DNA of 64,000 bases, taken from contig NC_026659.2 in the NCBI RefSeq assembly GCF_000004075.3, positions 29,530,272 to 29,594,271 of the forward strand, given 5' to 3'. A program made the position numbers and the translations under genes. The notes beneath the pieces were generated by a model. That model worked only from the letters and a program-made list of their open reading frames with translations. It did not search any database and was not told the origin of the DNA. The stretch is from Cucumis sativus. Lineage: Eukaryota; Streptophyta; Magnoliopsida; Cucurbitales; Cucurbitaceae. This document shows, piece by piece, positions 61,681 to 64,000 of the stretch (its first letter is position 1; every line of letters starts with the position of its first letter).

Positions 61681-63772
61681 ATGGCGAGGATTTGGGTTGC
61701 TTTTGCTCTTGTTTTTCTTCTTCTTTTTGGTGGGGTTTCTTCCGTTTCAGCCACGCCTCCTGCAAGTAAGTAATATAGGATAATGATGATGATTATGAAG
61801 AAAAGGAATCAAAATGAGAAGGACCCATGTTCTTAATCTTATCATTTTTGCGATTTCCCCTCATTTTGATACGCCATTTCCACTTTTTTGAGCAGAAATT
61901 GTACGAGGGGTTCTCTCGAATGTGGTTTCTTCTCTTGTGAAGAAGTTATGGTCGATGAAATCCAGCGCCAAAACTGGTATGGATCTTCTTTAGCTGCTTT
62001 GCATTCTTCCATTTTTGCTCAGGGAAATGAACTTGTGTTGTGTGTATTTCTTAACTGGGTTTTCTGTTCAATTTTCTCAGCTGTTTCCAGCCGTTCGATG
62101 ATGAAATTTGAGAGTGGATATTCGGTTGAGACGGTGTTTGATGGTAGTAAGCTGGGAATCGATCCATATTCAGTTGAGATGTCGCCTAGTGGGGAGCTTC
62201 TGATCTTAGATGCTGAAAACAGTAATATTCATAAGATCTCAATGCCGTTGTCTCGATGTAAGCAGCTTTATGGCTTAGCATTACATTTTCATGCATTTTT
62301 CTTTGCCACAAGATGAAGATTGAGCTCTTTAGTTTCTTGTTCTTTCTATTCCTGATTGCAAGTTTTAAATTGAAGTTTGGTTTCATTGTTAAGTTTCTGC
62401 AGGAGTGCTAATTTTCCTCTCTTTCTTGAGCTCTTGATTAACTTTACTTACAGGGCATGTTATTTTTGTTTTGAAGAAGGTTCCACTTTTTGGAGTATAA
62501 TGTACTTTTGTTAGTTCTCTCTCTTCTTGCCACTTTTAAGTTGGAACTAGCAGTTTTGGACGTTTATTACTTTCATTGCTGTATTTCTGTGCCAAATCCC
62601 ATGAGTTTATTATGTACTTCTGTTGTTAAAGTTTGTGTACCTAAATGAGATGCTTTTGAGCTTCCTTAGGAACACTCGTTTCAATTTTTGTTTGGTTAAA
62701 AGGTGCTTCTTCCTTAATCTTTTATGCATAAATAAACCATTTACTTCTTCCTGAAAAAGAAAGCATACCTACTTCGGTAAAGCCATTTGCCAAGAGATGT
62801 GGCGTTCGACATTCACTGTCTGAATGAAAATTTTTGTTTTATGAAAGTGTCTGTGTATGCTATGCATGTGCTTTCTAGCAAAGTTGCTGTTATTTTACTT
62901 CTTCGATATTTGTAGTTAGCAGGCCTAAGCTGGTTTCCGGATCAGCAGAAGGATACTCTGGACATGTTGATGGCCATTCAAGAGAAGCGAGAATGAACCA
63001 TCCGAAAGGTCTTACTTTAGATGAAAGGGGAAATATATACATTGCAGATACAATGAATATGGCTATCAGAAAGATTAGTGACACAGGTAAATTGACTAAT
63101 ATTTCAGAAATTCCCTTTCCAAGCACCCAAAATTCAATTTTCAGTTCAATTTTTGTGGCAGGATCCAAATTGGTAACTACTTGTACTTGTCTTTATTTAC
63201 TCATATTTTCTGCTCTAAATTCAGCACATCTCGATTACAAATGTTCTTAAATCTAGTGCTTTTGAAGTCCAAGACTCTAAGCAAATGGTGGCTGAGTTGA
63301 TTATCTAAGGGTAAAAACTCTCGTATGTGCGAGCTAATCTTTATTAACTACAGGGGTTACAACGATTGCTGGTGGAAGATGGAACCAAGGGAGTGGTCAT
63401 ATTGATGGTCCAAGTGAAGATGCAAAGTTCTCAAATGATTTCGATGTCGTTTATGTGGGAAGTAGCTGCTCTCTTTTGGTTATAGACAGAGGAAACAAGG
63501 CAATTCGAGAGATTGAACTCAACTACGACGACTGCAATACCCAATATGCCGATAGTCTCAACTTGGGTAGAATGAAAAGCCCATCATCCCTGCCATTTTC
63601 ATTTATCACTCTTAGTAAATAAACCATTCATTTCTGCTATTTATTCTTATTGGTGACATGAAATGTTCAATCTCTCTCTGCAGGGGTAGTATTGCTGGTT
63701 GCTGCCGGTCTATTTGGTTACCTTCTTGCTTTGCTCCAACGTAGGGTGCAAGCTATGTTTTCTTCACAGAAG
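61681..63772 (+). CDS. NHL-repeat membrane protein, 5' part (runs off window)
   Basis: Six coding exons are visible: 61681-61765, 61896-61976, 62081-62257, 62916-63086, 63354-63566 and 63684-63772. The last ends in phase 0 at a GT donor and the gene continues beyond 64000. The N-terminus MARIWVAFALVFLLLFGGV is a signal peptide. Three NHL-type beta-propeller segments follow: DPYSVEMSPSGELLILDAEN, HPKGLTLDERGNIYIADTMN and the RGNKAIREI segment of exon 5. Exon 6 supplies a membrane span (VVLLVAAGLFGYLLALL) followed by basic residues, suggesting a lumenal or extracellular propeller anchored by one helix. An in-frame ATG at 61582 would add 33 residues and bury the signal peptide, so 61681 is preferred. 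The exon 4 acceptor was chosen as TTTGTAG at 62915; the next AG four bases on would break the frame. Ligand and role are unknown. Confidence 0.88.
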
Positions 63773-64000
63773 GTAGCTCTTTCCCAAAATGTTCTTTTTC
63801 CAAACAAATGATTATGTTGCCTCAAATATACCTACATTGCTATGAACATCTCGGTTCTACCAACGAAATGTGTGTAGGCTTTGATTGGACTCTGTTTTCC
63901 ATTATCTTACAATTGGTGCCTTTTCATCTGCCTTTGCCATCTCTTGTATCCTAGGAGAATTGTGCGTTTATATTTTTTGTATTAAAGAAAAGCCGTTTGT
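63773..64000 (+). other. NHL gene intron (continues past edge)
   Basis: Sequence after the exon 6 donor (GTAGCT). No convincing further exon is visible before the window ends; a TGTGTAG near 63878 could be an acceptor, but the following frame is not supported. Confidence 0.5.

Overview
This window looks like a dicot plant nuclear chromosome. It is AT-rich, its genes have many GT-AG introns, and it is full of AT microsatellites, small inverted-repeat elements and long gene-poor stretches. The encoded proteins are plant-specific families: HD-Zip I, CASP-like, KUP potassium transporter, enone oxidoreductase and NHL-repeat membrane protein. Repeat style and protein wording suggest a cucurbit (Cucumis-like); this is inference only. 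No plastid, mitochondrial, bacterial or viral genes are seen.

Layout: 1-7.5 kb is intergenic and holds a decayed LINE reverse-transcriptase tail (about 4.36-5.76 kb). Two tandem, same-strand paralogs follow (7658-11753 and 18056-21278). Each encodes three C2H2/C2HC-type finger units followed by a REXO4/ISG20-like exonuclease fold, in seven exons with conserved phases. The 6 kb between them is repeat-rich. On the minus strand come a four-exon enone/quinone oxidoreductase (22092-23753) and a three-exon CASP-like 4A protein (26280-29132). The latter has a GC-AG intron that contains a 34-bp minisatellite. A gene desert runs from 29.2 to 41.3 kb. An ATHB-1/HAT5-type HD-Zip I gene (41808-43746) is preceded by a 28-codon upstream ORF that matches the expected position of the conserved-peptide uORF of this gene group. 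From 44 to 54.8 kb there are no genes, but there is a 1.6-kb terminal-inverted-repeat element and several degenerate tandem arrays. An eight-exon KUP6/KUP8-like K+ transporter lies at 55002-58467. The first six coding exons of an NHL-repeat membrane protein start at 61681 and run off the right edge.

The genes do not form a pathway; this is an ordinary eukaryotic neighbourhood. The points of most interest are the HD-Zip uORF, the loss of most or all canonical catalytic residues in both exonuclease paralogs, the GC-AG intron with its repeated bZIP-like cores, the TIR element inserted between two copies of a 53-bp repeat, and a roughly 330-bp repeat found on both sides of the transporter gene. 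All exon boundaries were read by eye from splice consensus, reading-frame continuity and protein-family similarity; no alignment or transcript data were available.
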